64,000 nt of DNA, taken from NCBI GenBank assembly GCA_963718695.1, contig OY970371.1, forward strand, positions 2,914,001 to 2,978,000, read 5' to 3'. Of this stretch, positions 24,698-33,120 are shown in pieces (within the stretch, counting starts at the first letter, position 1; each line of letters starts with the position of its first letter). The position numbers and the translations under genes were made by a program. The stretch is from Manganitrophus sp963718695. GTDB taxonomy: Bacteria > Nitrospirota > Nitrospiria > SBBL01 > Manganitrophaceae. The notes under the pieces were generated by a model, which was not told the origin of the DNA, did not search any database, and worked only from the letters and a program-made list of their open reading frames with translations.

Positions 24698-25297
24698 ATG
24701 GGATTCGTCCGAATGATTCTGTTCGCCGGCCTCCTCCTCTTCTTGGCGACGCCGGGCGAGAGCGCTGCGCGCGAAAATGATTTTTCCGACGAGGTCGAAG
24801 AAATCCTCCAGCAGAAGATTCAACTCATCAAGGGTCTGGCGGAAGATCCCGATCTGATCCGGATCGTGAAAGAATCGAATCAGAAGAACAAACGGCTCAC
24901 CCCGCGCGACATCGAGAAACTCGATCAGAAATGGAGAAAGGTGAAGGGGATCGATGAATTTATCGGCGGATTCATCGGAAACGACTGCGCCCGGCGCCTG
25001 ATCGCATTTCAGAAAGCGCATGACGGGTTCGCCGAGATTTTCATCGCCGATGCCGTCGGGTTGATCGTCGGGGAGACCAACAAGACCTCCGACTATTTCC
25101 AGGCCGACGAAGCGTGGTGGATTCAGACCTATCACGAGGGCCGGGGGAAAAGCGACTACGGCGATATCGAATACGACGACAGCGCACAGGCGGAGGCGAT
25201 CGCCCTCTATGTGCCGGTGATCGATCCGGAAACCCGGCGGGCGATTGGCGTGATCAAATCGATTTATAACATCAGCGCCATCATCCAGGAGCTTTAA
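24698..25297 (+). CDS. Secreted PDC/Cache-like sensor domain protein
   Basis: 199 residues. Signal peptide MGFVRMILFAGLLLFLATPG, cleaved near ESAARE. The mature part is a single PAS-like periplasmic (PDC/Cache) domain: a long first helix (VEEILQQKIQLIKGLAEDPD), then FAEIFIADAVGLIVGETNKT, an AWWIQTYHEG strand and a final AIGVIKSIYNISAIIQEL. It has no membrane anchor or output. It ends 6 bases before the kinase at 25304, so it may act as the ligand-binding partner of that kinase. Confidence 0.75.
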   Translation: MGFVRMILFAGLLLFLATPGESAARENDFSDEVEEILQQKIQLIKGLAEDPDLIRIVKESNQKNKRLTPRDIEKLDQKWRKVKGIDEFIGGFIGNDCARRLIAFQKAHDGFAEIFIADAVGLIVGETNKTSDYFQADEAWWIQTYHEGRGKSDYGDIEYDDSAQAEAIALYVPVIDPETRRAIGVIKSIYNISAIIQEL

Positions 25298-25303
25298 GCC
25301 GTC

Positions 25304-26656
25304 ATGTTCAATGGAATCAGGGCGAAACTCGGGGCGATTTTCGTTTTTTTATCCATCGCCGGATTTTCTCTGGTGGTCTTCGGGGTGACCCGGATTCATC
25401 AAGTGACCGAGCAGGCCGACCTGGTGATCGCGGAGCGCATTCCCCTCTCCCGGAGCGCCGAGGAAGCGCTCCATGCATTGACCCTCGGGGCCGGGACCAT
25501 CGATCGGGTTCTGTTGATCGGAACCCATGAGGAGATCGGCCATCTTCAGGCGGTCGAAACCCGATTCAAGGAATCGGTCCTGGTCTTCGACATGTTCACG
25601 AAGGCAATGATTTGGGGAAGCGAGACGGAGGCGTTCCAGAAATCGACGGGAGGGCTCGTCTCGGCCCGATGGGAAAAAATGGGGCTGCAAGAAACCCTGG
25701 TCGTGAACACCGCCCCCTACGAGATCCAGCAGGCCGCCGGCAAGGCGACCCTTTATTTCGGCGGGTTTGCGAAGTATGTCGAGAAGGTCATCGCCTCCCA
25801 GGAAAAGATCCTCCGGCTTCAGCCCTCCGGAAATAAGGAGGAGATCGCGCAAGAAGAGAGGCGAAGGGAAACCTACATCATCAAGGCAAGACGATACAAG
25901 AACCTGGTCGACGACACCCTTCACCGCGTGCTCACCGATATTTACGCGCATGTCGGCGCGGCAAACGAGCACATCCGGCGATCCCGGGATTCCGCCGTCA
26001 GCGCCCTGATCCTCTTTTCGATCTTCATTTTCGTTTTGGCGCTCACCGCCGGAATCTTCTTTGTCCAGTCTATTTTTAATCCCCTCATCCATTTGAAAAC
26101 GGCGGCGGCGGAGATCGCGGGGGGGAAGCTCGATACCCGTGTCGAGGTCACATCGAAAGACGAAATCGGCTCGCTCGCCGAAACGTTCAACAAGATGGTG
26201 ATCGAGGTTCAGAAAGCCTATGACGATCTGGAAAAGAAGATCCGGGAGCGGACCGCGCTGTTAATCGAGGAAATCACCGAGCGCAAGCGGGTCGAAGCCG
26301 ACCTGCGCAAGATGGCCGAGGAGGTGCAAAAGGCCCGGGACGGTCTGGAAAACCAGGTCCGGGCGAGAACGAAAGAGTTAGAATCGTTCGTCTATGCCCT
26401 CTCTCACGATTTAAAAGGGCCGGTCATCTCGCTGCAAGGGGTCGCCTCGCTCCTTCTGGAAGAATTCGGCGATCGGCTGGACGAAAAAGGGAAGCACTAC
26501 ATTCAGCGGGTCTTGTCGAATGCAGACTATTTAGCCGACTTCATCCAGGGGATGCAGATCCTCACCAAAGTCGGCTCCCAGCAGAAAAATGAGCCGATCG
26601 AACGTCCGAGCGGCCCTGATCGCCATCATCGACCGGAACAAGGAGTGGTTCGATGA
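25304..26656 (+). CDS. Sensor histidine kinase, N-terminal part (HAMP-HisKA) of a frameshifted gene
   Basis: 450 residues as read. Membrane segments at about 10-28 and 225-247 enclose a four-helix-bundle sensor. HAMP follows (IFNPLIHLKTAAAEIAGGKL), then a coiled coil and HisKA with phospho-His in YALSHDLKGPVISL. The frame goes wrong after SQQKNEPIE, ending in a nonsense tail (RPSGPDRHHRPEQGVVR). The ATP-binding half continues one frame over at 26589. Joined, they make a kinase of about 585 residues. Confidence 0.82.
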   Translation: MFNGIRAKLGAIFVFLSIAGFSLVVFGVTRIHQVTEQADLVIAERIPLSRSAEEALHALTLGAGTIDRVLLIGTHEEIGHLQAVETRFKESVLVFDMFTKAMIWGSETEAFQKSTGGLVSARWEKMGLQETLVVNTAPYEIQQAAGKATLYFGGFAKYVEKVIASQEKILRLQPSGNKEEIAQEERRRETYIIKARRYKNLVDDTLHRVLTDIYAHVGAANEHIRRSRDSAVSALILFSIFIFVLALTAGIFFVQSIFNPLIHLKTAAAEIAGGKLDTRVEVTSKDEIGSLAETFNKMVIEVQKAYDDLEKKIRERTALLIEEITERKRVEADLRKMAEEVQKARDGLENQVRARTKELESFVYALSHDLKGPVISLQGVASLLLEEFGDRLDEKGKHYIQRVLSNADYLADFIQGMQILTKVGSQQKNEPIERPSGPDRHHRPEQGVVR

Positions 26657-27071
26657 AAAAAGGGTGCAGGTGGCCGTGCATCCCTCCCTCCCTCATTTCA
26701 CCTTCGACGCGTTCCACATCACACAGCTCTTCCAAAACCTCATCGTCAATGCCGGAAAATTCATGGGCGATCAGCCTCGGCCGCGGATTGAAATCGGCGG
26801 AAGCGAATCGGAGGAATGGGCGGAATTCTACGTGAAAGACAACGGCATCGGCATCGACCCGGCCTACCATAAAAAGATTTTCGACCCCTTTCAGCAGCTC
26901 AAAGAGGTGGAAGCGGGGGGGGTGGGGTTCGGGCTTTCGATCATCAATAAGATCGTCCATCTCGCCGGCGGGAAGATCTGGGTGGAATCGCAAAAAGGGG
27001 AAGGGGCCACCTTCTTTGTGCGGCTTCCTAAAGACACCCAGGTGATGGAGACCATCATCAACCGAGCGTAA
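26589..27071 (+). CDS. HATPase_c part of the split histidine kinase
   Basis: 160 residues as an independent frame, but its first real words (VRAALIAIIDRNKEWF) are the helix that should follow the HisKA domain of the preceding ORF. ATPase boxes are present: QNLIVNAGKF (N box), DNGIGIDPAY (G1), FDPFQQLKE (F) and GFGLSII (G2). No ribosome site supports separate translation. One small indel near 26598-26608 separates the two halves. Confidence 0.8.
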   Translation: MSRSNVRAALIAIIDRNKEWFDEKRVQVAVHPSLPHFTFDAFHITQLFQNLIVNAGKFMGDQPRPRIEIGGSESEEWAEFYVKDNGIGIDPAYHKKIFDPFQQLKEVEAGGVGFGLSIINKIVHLAGGKIWVESQKGEGATFFVRLPKDTQVMETIINRA

Positions 27072-27113
27072 AGCGAGGCGAAACCCAAAGCACGGGAAGG
27101 AGCGTCCGATTCT

Positions 27114-28172
27114 TCAATCCGAGTGAGTCGATTGGCTTGCCGCTTCACTTCCTGCCTGTCGGATTAAATATTCCCCCCCTTCGAACACCTTCTCTCCATC
27201 GATCTCCACCCGTTCCACCGCGGCAAAAACATCGACATGGAATTTTCCGCTCTTTGGAAAACCGGGTTTGGTATAAAGGGCATGTTTGGCGCCGAGGGAG
27301 AGGTGGATGCCGTGCATCCGCTCATAGGCCCCGATGTCGCTCAACCGCCGCTGCCGCGTCAGGGCGCGGTTGAGGCCGAAGCCGAGCTCGCGCACCCAGA
27401 CCTCCCGCTCTTCCGCGCGGATCTGATCCAACACGGCATGAAACCCTTCCGGCGCATCGGATGCGGCGACCAGAATGCCTCCTTCAATCGTGGCGGTAAA
27501 GGGCCGATCGGGCGCCTGCACGGTAAAGCCGGTATCGCCGAAGGCGAAGATCTTCAGGGCGCCGTTGACGCATCGGACATCCTTCGGCTCGGAGAAAACC
27601 TCCCCGATCGGAAACTGTCCCCCCACATTTTTCATCCCGCGATAATCGCCGATGTTCAGCTTGGCCGTTTCAAAGGGAGAATCATACACCAGCTCGGTCC
27701 CCTCGCAGATCACGGCAATCCGCGCCGCCCGGTCGATCCGCGTCTTGAGCGCCGGCCCCACCGACCGATAGTAGGCCGGATCATACGCCAGGGCGTCGAT
27801 GTAGGTGGCAAATTCCCCTTCCGGGATGCGCCCGAGGTGCGGGTGCTCGACCACTTTTAAGCCCCGATTGAAAAGCTCCACCCGAAACCGAAATTCGTTC
27901 AATCGAAAGCTGGACGACTGGACCAGGACCACCAGCCCTTTGGAGGGGAGGCGCTCGATGGCGCTTAAAATTTCTTTCGCGGTGGTTTGATCAAAATTCA
28001 GCGTCGCGGCGTTCGGCAGCACCGCCCGGTAGGCCTCCGACAGCAGTCGCGACAAACCCGACTGCGCATCGTAGACCAGGAGCGCCGGCGCTTCGGGGGA
28101 GCACGCCAAGGCAAGGGCGAGGGTGTCGTGGAGGTTCGATTGGGCGCGATCGTGTAAGGAAGAATTGTTCAT
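27114..28172 (-). CDS. M29-like (leucyl/AmpS-type) aminopeptidase homologue
   Basis: 352 residues. The C-terminal part shows a pattern like the M29 metal site: an Arg-Glu-Leu-Gly-Phe-Gly segment (VRELGFGLNRALTRQ), then GIHLSLGAKHALY and KFHVDVF with spaced His, His and Asp. An upstream Gly-Gly-Ile strand (TIEGGILVAA) fits the fold. Peptidase activity is inferred; the family includes annotated 'aminopeptidase-like' proteins of untested function. Starts ATG 28172 (MNNSSLHDRAQSN). It stands alone. Confidence 0.65.
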   Translation of the reverse strand: MNNSSLHDRAQSNLHDTLALALACSPEAPALLVYDAQSGLSRLLSEAYRAVLPNAATLNFDQTTAKEILSAIERLPSKGLVVLVQSSSFRLNEFRFRVELFNRGLKVVEHPHLGRIPEGEFATYIDALAYDPAYYRSVGPALKTRIDRAARIAVICEGTELVYDSPFETAKLNIGDYRGMKNVGGQFPIGEVFSEPKDVRCVNGALKIFAFGDTGFTVQAPDRPFTATIEGGILVAASDAPEGFHAVLDQIRAEEREVWVRELGFGLNRALTRQRRLSDIGAYERMHGIHLSLGAKHALYTKPGFPKSGKFHVDVFAAVERVEIDGEKVFEGGEYLIRQAGSEAASQSTHSD

Positions 28173-28231
28173 TTAGAAAATCGACTCCAGAAGAATTTTT
28201 TGGATATGAAGTGATGCCCATTGTCTTGCCA

Positions 28232-28312
28232 CGGTTTATTTGTATGTGGGCCGGCGCTGGGAGAAACCGGGTCTCTTTCGATCTTCACACCAGGTGCGCC
28301 GTGCCCCCACTC
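28232..28312. repeat. Solo copy of a ~75-bp GC-rich repeat
   Basis: The stretch containing GGCCGGCGCTGGGAG and CTTCACACCAGGTGCGCC reappears, reverse-complemented and diverged, at 30889-30962 inside the first long inverted-repeat element. Both copies lie next to a PP0621-type gene. Flank with no coding meaning. Confidence 0.55.
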
Positions 28313-28316
28313 CCTC

Positions 28317-28580
28317 TTAATCGCCTTGATTGACCCGCTTTTTCGCAAACGCCTCGGCACACGCGGGGCTGCAAAAGTAATGTGTCGTCCCGTCTTTAAC
28401 GACTTCCAACGCGGCTTTCCGAGAGAGGTAAGTCAAGCAGTTCGGATCTTGGACCAGTTCATCCCCCGCACCGAGGGGTTTCGGGCTGCCTCCCGGACGG
28501 GAAGAAACCTTCAGGAAAAACCGGCTCGTGACATAGACGAAGATGGAGACCAGAAAAATGATAAAAAAAAGCCGGAACAC
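28317..28580 (-). CDS. PP0621-type small membrane protein with Cys-rich tail (paralogue 1)
   Basis: 87 residues starting with GTG. One N-terminal membrane segment (FRLFFIIFLVSIFVYVTSRF), then a basic linker and a C-terminal treble-clef-like motif: ELVQDPNCLTYLSRKAALE, THYFCSPACAEAF. The C...C-x3-C arrangement is TRASH/YHS-like and probably binds a metal. The paralogue at 31067-31327 keeps the same pattern. Family function unknown; metal sensing or storage is a guess. Confidence 0.8.
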   Translation of the reverse strand: MFRLFFIIFLVSIFVYVTSRFFLKVSSRPGGSPKPLGAGDELVQDPNCLTYLSRKAALEVVKDGTTHYFCSPACAEAFAKKRVNQGD

Positions 28581-28587
28581 CCTCTCT

Positions 28588-28935
28588 CTACCCTCCCGCG
28601 CGTTTCACCGTGTAGCCCTTTTTGCCGAGCGCCTCGACCACCGCGTCGCGGTGATCCCCTTGAATTTCGATGATCCCCTCTTTCACGGTGCCGCCGCTCC
28701 CGCAGGTCTGCTTCAGCTCCTTGGCGAGATTCCGGAGGCCCTCCGGATGAAGCGGCACCCCCGTGATCAGGGTGACCCCTTTCCCCTTGCGCCCTTTGGT
28801 TTCGCGCGACACCCGCACGATGCCGTCTCGTTGGGGCGCCGGCTGTTTTTGCCGGCATCGGCATTTCGCCGTCGCCTCGCCGCAATCGGGGCACATCTTA
28901 CCATGCTCGGTGGAATAGACAATACCGGAATTCAT
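28588..28935 (-). CDS. yciH: Sui1/YciH-type translation initiation factor homologue
   Basis: 115 residues. N-terminal zinc-ribbon-like segment MCPDCGEATAKCRC, then the eIF1/Sui1 fold with VTLITGVPLHPEGLRNLAKE, KQTCGSGGTVKEGIIEIQGD and VVEALGKKGYTVKRAGG. These are the family's RNA-binding loops. Eukaryotic eIF1 controls start-codon choice; bacterial YciH is non-essential and can affect initiation fidelity. It ends 7 bases before the GTG of the PP0621-type gene, so the two may be cotranscribed. Confidence 0.92.
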   Translation of the reverse strand: MNSGIVYSTEHGKMCPDCGEATAKCRCRQKQPAPQRDGIVRVSRETKGRKGKGVTLITGVPLHPEGLRNLAKELKQTCGSGGTVKEGIIEIQGDHRDAVVEALGKKGYTVKRAGG

Positions 28936-29012
28936 TCTGTGATTTTCCTATTCGGGGCGTTGCCCCCTTTCAAGGCGTTTGATTCGTCATTCCCGGATTC
29001 CCAATCGAATCC

Positions 29013-30251
29013 TTATCTCTCCACCCGCTCCAATATCTGAATTCCCTTCGCGGCGTCTTCGAGCGGCGGGCCGTATTGACCGAATTCGTTGATCACCTTC
29101 TCGAAGTCTTGCCGGCTCTTCTCCAGATCCTGAAGCATCAGGTAGGCGTAGCCCCGCCGCGAGAGGGCCATCGCCACCTCCTCTTCCTGCTCCGGAAATT
29201 CCGAGACCAACCGGCCGGCATCGAGGGCCGCCCGGCGGTGGTCTTTCAGAAAGGTGAAATAAATCGCAATCACCCCCGCCTTCGCCTTGGCGCACGCCGC
29301 GCGATCCTCCGGAAACCAGGCGCAGACCGCCATCAATGCATTGGCCTCCTTCTTCCACTGCTTGGCCCCTTGGGTCCCCCAGGTGTCGATGGCATATTGC
29401 CGCTGTTTCGCCGCATCCTCTTTTCTCTCAACCCACGCCGGCGGCGTCGACGCCAGCCACGCCGGCGGACGCTCGGCCTCCTCCCAGCTCGACGCCGGCA
29501 TGTGAAAATTCTGAAGCGCCATGACGAGCAACGGAACCAGGGCCATCGCATTGATGGCGCCGTGGACCAGGATCGGCGAGATCAGCTCTTTCCGCATTTC
29601 ATACACCACCACCAGCGCCATCCCCGCGATGAAGTAGAGAATCCCGATCATGAAGCCGGCTCCATGGGCCGCGGCGAAGAGGATCGCTTGAACGTTCGCG
29701 GCAAAGAGAATCGGGAAGCGGCTCTTCAGGGCATTGTAAAGAAACCCCCGAAAGTAAATCTCTTCCAGAAACGGAATGGCGGTGAAGCCGATGACGATCA
29801 TCGCGACGGAGAGGAGGCTGTTCGGCCCAAAGGTCGCCAGCGCCGAATAATCGGGCATCGCGAGCTTCTGGTTTAAAATCTTCTCCATCGCCATGTGGGT
29901 CGTTCCGACCAGGAGATTGATGCCGAAGGCAACCAATATGGCCAGGGGAATCATCGAAAGAACTTTTGCGGGAGAGACCGGACGCAAGAGCGGCCAGATT
30001 CCCCGCTTTTTACAAACGATCAGGCCATAAAAAAGCAGGATTAGATTGAAGAGGATGAGCGAAACAAATCCGATATAGCCCTGGCTCCAGGGCCGCTTTT
30101 GAGCGTAGACGACGTTGATGAAGAGGGAGGCGGCGATCACGAGAAAAGGGAGGGAGACGCCGAGGGCGATCTCGCCGGTGGAAACCGGGGCCGATTTCTT
30201 TTTTTCTTCGATTTCCTCCGGGGCATTCTCATCGGGCACCGTTTGAATCAC
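29013..30251 (-). CDS. CPBP-family intramembrane protease fused to a helical TPR-like tail
   Basis: 412 residues. About seven membrane segments in the first 270 residues hold the CPBP (Abi/Rce1) motifs EEIYFRGFLYNAL (EExxxR), AAHGAGF and LVHGAINA. The last 140 residues are soluble and helical, with two TPR-like units (LDAGRLVSEFPEQEEEVAMA; QDLEKSRQDFEKVINEFGQY). Typical CPBP proteases end after the membrane part, so the tail is an addition, presumably for partner binding. The substrate is unknown; family members process prenylated proteins, peptides or act in immunity. Confidence 0.88.
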   Translation of the reverse strand: MIQTVPDENAPEEIEEKKKSAPVSTGEIALGVSLPFLVIAASLFINVVYAQKRPWSQGYIGFVSLILFNLILLFYGLIVCKKRGIWPLLRPVSPAKVLSMIPLAILVAFGINLLVGTTHMAMEKILNQKLAMPDYSALATFGPNSLLSVAMIVIGFTAIPFLEEIYFRGFLYNALKSRFPILFAANVQAILFAAAHGAGFMIGILYFIAGMALVVVYEMRKELISPILVHGAINAMALVPLLVMALQNFHMPASSWEEAERPPAWLASTPPAWVERKEDAAKQRQYAIDTWGTQGAKQWKKEANALMAVCAWFPEDRAACAKAKAGVIAIYFTFLKDHRRAALDAGRLVSEFPEQEEEVAMALSRRGYAYLMLQDLEKSRQDFEKVINEFGQYGPPLEDAAKGIQILERVER

Positions 30252-30357
30252 GCGTTTCTCCCTCTCATGGCATTGTCAGGACATTATAATCGGAAATGGA
30301 GGTGAATCGATAGAGGAGATATTGATCGGCCGGGCTAAAGCCCCCAGAAATTGGATT

Positions 30358-31047
30358 GGAATGGGGCTTCGCCCCAAGCCCCACCGTGGGGCTGTCTTGC
30401 CACAGCCCCTCCGGCTTCCCCGGGCAGCGGGGGGAAAGGCCCCCCCTGCTCCCCCGTTTTACGGTCAGAACTCGCACCCCCACGGAAGGGCATCGTGGAT
30501 GGTGCTTCAGACAGCTGACCTTGTAGGGTAGGTGGAACGTTTTGATTTGTAGTGGGCCTCTGTGTCCGACCCGGGGTCCCCAAAGAGCCTGCTCTTTGGG
30601 GTGGGCACCACCCATCCCCCAGTGGGTCCCTTGCGCTGCGGGCGCAGAGACCCACAGATGCAAAAGAAAATCAAAATAAAAGAGCAAAGAGCGTGCGCAT
30701 CATGGGCATACTGTGCCCCTGATATTCCTGCGTTTCTTCTGTCAGACGGTTTATCGACCGAATCAGGTCAGCATGTTTGAAGCACAATCCACGATGCACT
30801 TCCGTGGTTGAGCGAGTTCTGACCGTGGGGGGAGCAGGGGAGGCTTGCCCCCTCCGCTGCCCTGGGAATCCGAAGGGTGTGGGGCAAGGCGCACCTGGTG
30901 TGAAAATCGGAAACCAACCGTCTTCTCCCAGCGCCGGCTCCACATCAGATAAACTGGTTGGGCACGCACCCCCCGTGGCGGGGTGTGGGGCGAGTAGCCC
31001 CGCTGCATTCATTCTACACGGTGGAAACGTGCGGCAACGCCCATTCC
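30358..31047. repeat. Long inverted-repeat element, copy A (~690 bp)
   Basis: Begins GGAATGGGGC and ends GCCCATTCC, with AT-rich DNA outside. The left arm carries CGGTCAGAACTCGC and the right arm the complement GCGAGTTCTGACCG. A GGATTCCCAGGGCAGC-type block is diverged here but complementary in the other copies. The centre has TGGGTCCCTTGCGCTGCGGG, an AT-rich segment and CTGCGTTTCTTCTGTCAGAC. Copy A has an extra ~74 bp (30889-30962) that also exists alone at 28232-28312. Frames here are Pro/Arg-rich shadows, not genes. Confidence 0.85.
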
Positions 31048-31066
31048 AACATTCTTGATTCTAATT

Positions 31067-31327
31067 CTATTTACCTTCCGCTTTCCGCTTCTCAAACGCC
31101 TCGGCGCACTCGGAACCGCAGAAATAATGCGTCTTTCCGTCGCTTCGGGTTTCCGGCGCGGTTTTCTTGGAGAGATAGGTCCCGCAGATGGGGTCTTGAA
31201 CCAATTCCGCCCCCGGCTCGGCGCGCTTGGATTTGGCCGTCATGCGGGAGAAAAACCTCCCGGAATACCGGCCCAATAGAAAGGTAAATGCGGTAATGAT
31301 AAAAAAAGTAAAAAGGGTCCTCAACAT
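31067..31327 (-). CDS. PP0621-type small membrane protein (paralogue 2)
   Basis: 86 residues, same layout as the gene at 28317: N-terminal membrane segment (RTLFTFFIITAFTFLLGRYS), basic linker, then ELVQDPICGTYLSKKTAPE and THYFCGSECAEAFEKRKAEG. Shared 'ELVQDP.C.TYLS' and 'THYFC...CAEAF' show a duplication. An AAGGA site lies upstream of the ATG. It sits between copies A and B of the long inverted-repeat element, suggesting the element took part in the duplication. Confidence 0.82.
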   Translation of the reverse strand: MLRTLFTFFIITAFTFLLGRYSGRFFSRMTAKSKRAEPGAELVQDPICGTYLSKKTAPETRSDGKTHYFCGSECAEAFEKRKAEGK

Positions 31328-31583
31328 ACAGAAAATCCTTATGGTTTGTCAGTTCGCATTTAGAAATTGTTTTTCAATCCGTGATGAGCGCTTTTGATTC
31401 TTCCTTCCGAATAGGGAAGCGCGCTTCCATTTTGAGTGAGATGAAAAGAGTGCAATAGGGTATATGGGTGGGTAGGATAAGAGATTTTTCAATCAGATGT
31501 CAATCATGAAGGGCCATGTCCTCATCGGGGCGCGCCCCCGCACCCCCGCCACGCTGGGCAGATCCATTAACGATTAGGATATG

Positions 31584-31984
31584 GGAATGGGGCTCTTCGC
31601 CCCATCCCCCAATAGAGCCCTTGCGCTGCCGGCACAGAGGCCCACAGAACACAAGGCTGTTAAAACCAATAAAACAAAATAGCAAAGAGCCTGCGCGTCA
31701 TGGGCGTCCTGTGCCCGCTATCTTCCTGCGTTACTTCTGTCAGACGTTTCATCGACCGAATCAGGTCAGCATGTTTGAAGCACAATCCACGGTGCTCTTC
31801 CGTGCGTTGTGCGAGTTCTGACCGTGGGGGGAGCAGGGGGGGCTTTGCCCCCTCCGCTGCCCTGGGAATCCGAAGGGGGATGGGCACGCACCCCCCGCGG
31901 CGGGGGGGTGGGGCGAGGAGCCCCACGACTTTGATCTTGCAATTGATCCTCGCAGGTGGGGGGCTTGGGGCAACGCCCCATTCC
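31584..31984. repeat. Long inverted-repeat element, copy B (~400 bp, left arm deleted)
   Basis: GGAATGGGGCTCTTCGCCCC at the left end joins directly to the central ATCCCCCAATAGAGCCCTTG block, so about 200 bases of the left arm are gone. The right arm is complete, including TGAAGCACAATCCACGGTGC, GCGAGTTCTGACCG and the GGGCACGCACCCCCCGCGG hairpin, and ends GCCCCATTCC at 31984. Same orientation as A, C and D. Confidence 0.8.
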
Positions 31985-31999
31985 AACACTCTTTATTCC

Positions 32000-32737
32000 T
32001 CACTCTCCCTTCATCCCCTCATGTACCAACGCCAAAAGCGCAATGCACGCGGTGTCGGTGCGCAACGTCCGGGGCCCCATGCCGACCGGCTGGAAGCCGT
32101 GCGCTGCAAGCAGCGCCCTTTCGAAATCGCTCCAGCCCCCCTCCGGCCCGACCGCCAGCAGGACCCGTCCCTCGCCCCCCTCCCGCGCCGCCGCGCCGGC
32201 CGGTTTCGCCGCCGCCGGATCGGCCACCAGACGGAGCCCGTCTATGAAGAGACCGTCGAGCTTATCCTCGATGAGCACCTTGAATTGCCGGTGGATCGAC
32301 ACGGCCGGCAGCCGCGTGTCGCGCGCCTGCTGCAGCCCTTCGATCAACCGCGGCCGGTAGCCTTCCGGCGCGAGCCAGTGGGTGTCGAAGTAGTTTCGCT
32401 CCACCCGTCCCGCGTGGGTCAGAATAATCTGCCCGACGCCGAGGGCGGCGACCTGGGCCCAGATCCGCCGGATCACCTTCGGCCGCGGCAGCGCCAGGAG
32501 CAGATCGACCCCCGGCCGGGACGGAACGCTTGTTTCGAACGCGCAGCGCAAGGTCGCCGTCCCATCGCCGATCGACAACACCGTCCCGACGCCGCGCGGG
32601 CCGTCGAGAAGACCGATGCGGACTTGAGATCCCGGCGCCACCTTCAGGACATCGCGCAGATGCGCGGCGCGGGCATCCGAAAGGGTGGCTTCGCCGGAAT
32701 CACGGACTTCATGGAGTTCCAGGAGGATCAGGTTCAT
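32000..32737 (-). CDS. rsmE: 16S rRNA (uracil(1498)-N(3))-methyltransferase
   Basis: 245 residues from the ATG at 32737; the frame extends to 32785 but homology starts with MNLILLELHEV. A PUA-like N-terminal part (SDARAAHLRDVLKVAPGSQV) is followed by a SPOUT knot domain with LLAVGPEGGWSDFE and LGPRTLRTDTA (here MGPRTLRTDTA), the SAM-binding knot motifs of RsmE. It methylates N3 of U1498 in 16S rRNA. The product is complete. It is isolated between repeat copies B and C, so a backbone gene now stands alone within repeat-rich DNA. Confidence 0.93.
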   Translation of the reverse strand: MNLILLELHEVRDSGEATLSDARAAHLRDVLKVAPGSQVRIGLLDGPRGVGTVLSIGDGTATLRCAFETSVPSRPGVDLLLALPRPKVIRRIWAQVAALGVGQIILTHAGRVERNYFDTHWLAPEGYRPRLIEGLQQARDTRLPAVSIHRQFKVLIEDKLDGLFIDGLRLVADPAAAKPAGAAAREGGEGRVLLAVGPEGGWSDFERALLAAHGFQPVGMGPRTLRTDTACIALLALVHEGMKGE

Positions 32738-32904
32738 ACGAGGGTCCAGGGAATGAGATGAACGTTCACGGCACTTTCTTAACATGGGCCGCGTGATAGG
32801 GCAAGAGGCGATGCGATTGGGGGCGTTGCCCTATACCTTCTGCAATCATATTTGAGATTTGAATGGGGTTTCACCCCACACCCCACCAAGGGATGTTAGA
32901 TCTG

Positions 32905-33090
32905 GGTAGTGACTTAGTCTGGAATCAATTTCTGGATTGTCATTCCCGCGTAGGCGGGAAAGCGCCTGGAACCGACTTGATGCGCACAGCGCCTCCGATC
33001 GCTTCGCGACAGCAATCCAGTGATTTAAAACCTCTGGATGCCCGCTTCCGCGGGCATGACGACTTTGGAATTTCAAAATGAGTCACTACC
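32905..33090. mobile_element. MITE, copy 1 (186 bp, 8-bp target duplication)
   Basis: Ends are GGTAGTGACT and its complement AGTCACTACC. The flanks are TAGATCTG at 32897-32904 and again at 33091-33098, a perfect 8-bp duplication. Inside lie palindromes CCCGCGTAGGCGGG and GCCCGCTTCCGCGGGC. No reading frame for a transposase. Compared with copy 2 (36767-36951) I count three substitutions and one 1-base indel. The same flanking DNA without the insert exists at 48855-48910 (empty site). Confidence 0.93.
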
Positions 33091-33120
33091 TAGATCTGAG
33101 AATTAGGAACCAAGAATATT

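Noticed and set aside
30265..31058. Several Pro/Arg/Gly-rich frames on both strands in the long-repeat copies
   Set aside because: They arise from GC-rich inverted repeats; the frames are not conserved between copies and have no ribosome sites.
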